A stretch of DNA of 7,478 nt from an uncultured Lachnospiraceae bacterium (lineage in GTDB: Bacteria > Bacillota > Clostridia > Lachnospirales > Lachnospiraceae), in assembly GCA_902783935.1 (NCBI GenBank), contig CACZTA010000217.1, positions 1 through 7,478 on the forward strand, in the 5' to 3' direction. How positions within the stretch are numbered: the first letter of the stretch is position 1; each line of letters begins with the position of its first letter. The notes under the pieces are model-generated. The model searched no databases and was not told the DNA's origin. It saw only the letters and a list, made by a program, of their open reading frames with translations. This document shows, piece after piece, positions 5,917 to 7,478 of this stretch. Made by a program: the position numbers and the translations under genes.

Positions 5917-6114
5917 TTACCAGGCTCTCTGGGGTTTGTCCAGGTTCGGATTTTCGAAGAACTCGTCCATGGGATCTTTCTTTTTCGCTGTTTTTTTCGT
6001 GCTTTTTTTTGCAGCGGTTTTCTTCCGTGCGCCGCCGGAGACAAGTCCGAGATCGTCTTCCGCAAGGGGAGCAACCAGGTTTTCGGTGTCATTTTTTCTG
6101 ATTTCGTTATCCAT
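5917..6114 (-). CDS. Short peptide with double-glycine leader and Lys-rich core
   Basis: The 65-residue product starts at the ATG at 6114, chosen because a perfect AAGGAGGT lies nine bases upstream; a longer frame from 6180 would run through that site and the end of the permease gene. Residues 1-28 look like a double-glycine leader: an acidic, polar stretch, then AEDDLGLVSGG with the [ED]LxxV[ST]GG pattern that C39-type peptidase/ABC transporters cleave in bacteriocins and peptide pheromones. The predicted core, residues 29-65, has two halves: residues 30-46 hold ten Arg/Lys among 17 residues with Ala, Ser and Thr, then an acidic, aromatic segment (DPMDEFFENPNLD) and a C-terminal PQRAW. There is no Cys. 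I do not recognise the family. It lies 38 bp after the permease stop on the same strand, so co-transcription is likely. Alternatives are a nucleic-acid-binding basic protein or a ribosome-associated small protein. Confidence 0.72.
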   Translation of the reverse strand: MDNEIRKNDTENLVAPLAEDDLGLVSGGARKKTAAKKSTKKTAKKKDPMDEFFENPNLDKPQRAW

Positions 6115-6123
6115 AGTATGGAA

Positions 6124-6131
6124 ACCTCCTT
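6124..6131 (-). promoter_or_regulatory. Consensus ribosome binding site for the short peptide gene
   Basis: The minus strand reads AAGGAGGT, fully complementary to the 16S anti-Shine-Dalgarno, nine bases before the ATG at 6114. It is the strongest such site in the window. It decides the start codon and argues that this small, low-complexity frame is truly and efficiently translated. Confidence 0.85.
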
Positions 6132-6152
6132 GAAAATTATAATGTTCGTAAA

Positions 6153-7007
6153 TTATGCGCTGCGGTTGGCCGCGTACCACCGGATGACCGCTGCGGTAAT
6201 GATGACGGCATAACCGGCAAAACTCATCCTGTCCGGGATCTCGTGCAGAAAAGCCGCACCCCAGATGCCCGCGAAGATCACCTGGGAATAATCAAAGACG
6301 GAGATCTCCTTTGCCGGCGCGAGGGAATAGGCTTTCGTGACGGAGAGCTGCCCGAGGGCTGCGGCCATGCCCGCACAGAGCAGCCAGATGAACTGCATGG
6401 AGCTCATCGGTTTAAACGAGAAGAGCATCTGCGGGAGACAGACCAGCATGGAGAAGACCGAGAAAAAGAATACGATCACCGGTCCGCGCTCGCCTCTCAG
6501 ACGCAGCTTTCTCAGAATAGTATACGCAGTCCCCGCTGAAAATCCACCGAATGCGCCGATGAGGGCCGGCAGGGATGCGACGCCCCTCGTCGGCCTGATG
6601 ACGAACAGCGCGCCCGCAAAAGCCAGGATGACGCAGAGGATATCCAGCTTCTTCGGCATTTCCTTCAGGATGAAGACGGACATGAGGATGGCAAAAAACG
6701 GCGCCAGTTTGTTGAGGATGTTCGCGTCTGCGATCGCCAGGCGGTCAATCGCCGTAAAATTGGCGAGAATGCCGATGACGCCGAAAAGGCTGCGGAGCAT
6801 GAGAAGCGGCAGGCTGTCTCTCCGGAAGGAGAATCTTTCTTCCGAGCGGAAGAGGACGACAGCTGCGATCACGGCTGCAACGGCATTCCGGAAAAATGCT
6901 TTTTCCATCGTCGGCAGGTCGCCGGCCATCCTCACAAAGAAAGACATGAGGGAGAAGCCGGCGGCTTCCAGGAGAATAAACAGGATCGCTTTTGTATGTC
7001 CGGACAT
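6153..7007 (-). CDS. DMT superfamily permease (two EamA domains)
   Basis: The 284-residue, very hydrophobic product has the length and duplicated layout of drug/metabolite transporter (EamA/RhaT-like) permeases: about ten membrane helices in two five-helix halves. The first half runs to about residue 138 and includes AFFRNAVAA (37-45) and ANILNKLAPFFAILMSVFILKE (95-116); the second starts at about 146 and carries the matching KAYSLAPAKEISVFDYSQVIFAGIWG and FLHEIPD. The family exports or imports small metabolites, amino acids or nucleotides; the substrate here cannot be told. The ATG at 7007 lies one base after the TAA of the phosphatase gene, with GGAG seven bases upstream inside that gene, so translation is probably coupled. 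The short double-glycine peptide gene follows 38 bp downstream. The family is confident, the substrate unknown. Confidence 0.9.
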   Translation of the reverse strand: MSGHTKAILFILLEAAGFSLMSFFVRMAGDLPTMEKAFFRNAVAAVIAAVVLFRSEERFSFRRDSLPLLMLRSLFGVIGILANFTAIDRLAIADANILNKLAPFFAILMSVFILKEMPKKLDILCVILAFAGALFVIRPTRGVASLPALIGAFGGFSAGTAYTILRKLRLRGERGPVIVFFFSVFSMLVCLPQMLFSFKPMSSMQFIWLLCAGMAAALGQLSVTKAYSLAPAKEISVFDYSQVIFAGIWGAAFLHEIPDRMSFAGYAVIITAAVIRWYAANRSA

Positions 7008-7008
7008 A

Positions 7009-7478
7009 TTACTGCTCCGTCTGCTCCGGAAGCTTTACGCAGAGCATGGTCGCGTCGTCAAACTGGGGAGCGCCGTTCATGTATTTATAGAAAGCATCAT
7101 TGACTGTGTGGACAATCGTCTCCGGTTCTGCACCGGGATTCACGTTAAGTGCTTCGAGCATGCGGTCCGTGCCGAAGAATTCGGCTTGCCGGTTCTGGCA
7201 CTCCGGTATACCGTCCGTGTAGACGAAAAGGGTGTCGCCCGGCCTGAGCTGGAGCTCATATTCCTGATACTTCATCCCTTCGAGTTCGCCGATGACAAAC
7301 CCGTGGCGGTCCTTCAGCAGTTTGAATTTGCCGCCTGCCTTTCTCAGGGCCGGGTATTCGTGACCGGCGTTGGCTGCTTTCAGGAGGCCCGTCTTCAGAT
7401 CAAGAATACCGCACCACACGGTGATGAACATTTCCTGCTGGTTATTGCGGCAGATTGTATTGTTGGCCTTCTCAAGCA
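7009..7478 (-). CDS. SpoIIE/RsbU-type PP2C serine phosphatase, C-terminal part (5' end outside window)
   Basis: The frame is open to the right edge and upstream codons encode LEKANNTICRNNQQEMF, which fits the family, so the Met at 7431 is internal and about 156 C-terminal residues are visible. Motifs of the PPM/SpoIIE phosphatase domain are present: MFITVWCGILDLKTG, the NAGHEYP segment, RPGDTLFVYTDGIPE and the terminal FDDATMLCVKL, whose second Asp normally helps bind Mn2+/Mg2+. The domain dephosphorylates phosphoserine on regulators such as anti-sigma-factor antagonists. The N-terminal part, which in such proteins often carries a sensor, HAMP, GAF or membrane region, is not in the window, so the signal and the target are unknown. 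It is the first visible gene of the minus-strand cluster with the permease and the short peptide. Confidence 0.9.
   Translation of the reverse strand, partial: LEKANNTICRNNQQEMFITVWCGILDLKTGLLKAANAGHEYPALRKAGGKFKLLKDRHGFVIGELEGMKYQEYELQLRPGDTLFVYTDGIPECQNRQAEFFGTDRMLEALNVNPGAEPETIVHTVNDAFYKYMNGAPQFDDATMLCVKLPEQTEQ

Noticed and set aside
6136..6141. A perfect TATAAT on the minus strand just upstream of the peptide gene
   Set aside because: No -35-like sequence lies 16-18 bases upstream, and transcription would start inside the ribosome binding site, so it is probably an AT-rich coincidence.
6115..6180. An N-terminal extension of the short peptide from an ATG at 6180
   Set aside because: The extension would overlap the 3' end of the permease gene and translate through the perfect AAGGAGGT that serves the ATG at 6114.

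Overview
The window looks like chromosomal DNA from a fairly GC-rich anaerobic Firmicute of the class Clostridia, most plausibly Lachnospiraceae or a relative. That assignment is inferred from gene style (YxDS-type repeat protein, GNQG-type CysK, AGCS symporter, DUF362 protein, strong AAGGAGGT ribosome sites, U-tailed hairpin terminators). No rRNA, tRNA, IS element, phage gene or CRISPR array is visible, and no marker gene fixes the taxon.

Layout, left to right: (1) the 3' part of a large plus-strand gene, cut by the left edge, with eight ~37-residue TPR-like repeats followed by a ~335-residue Ala/Glu/Val/Ser-rich tail. It ends at a bidirectional terminator shared with (2) a minus-strand cysteine synthase of the CysK type. 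(3) A DUF362 protein with a CxxC...C...C set is divergent from cysK across a 124-bp gap. It converges, through a second bidirectional terminator, on (4) a minus-strand Na+/alanine-glycine symporter (AGCS family). (5) A 266-bp minus-strand leader upstream of the symporter holds a terminator-like hairpin, a candidate closing stem and a possible seven-codon Met-Ala-Ser-Ala-Ile-Ser-Gly reading frame. (6) The right end is a minus-strand cluster read from the right edge inward: the C-terminal part of a SpoIIE/PP2C-type phosphatase, a DMT/EamA permease starting 1 bp after the phosphatase stop, and a 65-codon gene with a perfect Shine-Dalgarno whose product has a double-glycine leader (DLGLVSGG) and a very Lys-rich core. 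A terminator follows this peptide gene.

The CysK, AGCS and DUF362 genes look like ordinary metabolic genes and form no clear pathway together, although cysteine synthesis and uptake of small amino acids are related themes. The most interesting places are the short double-glycine peptide at the end of the phosphatase/permease cluster, the symporter leader, which could be an attenuator, and the repeat protein with its low-complexity tail. All functional statements rest on reading motifs by eye; no database search was possible.
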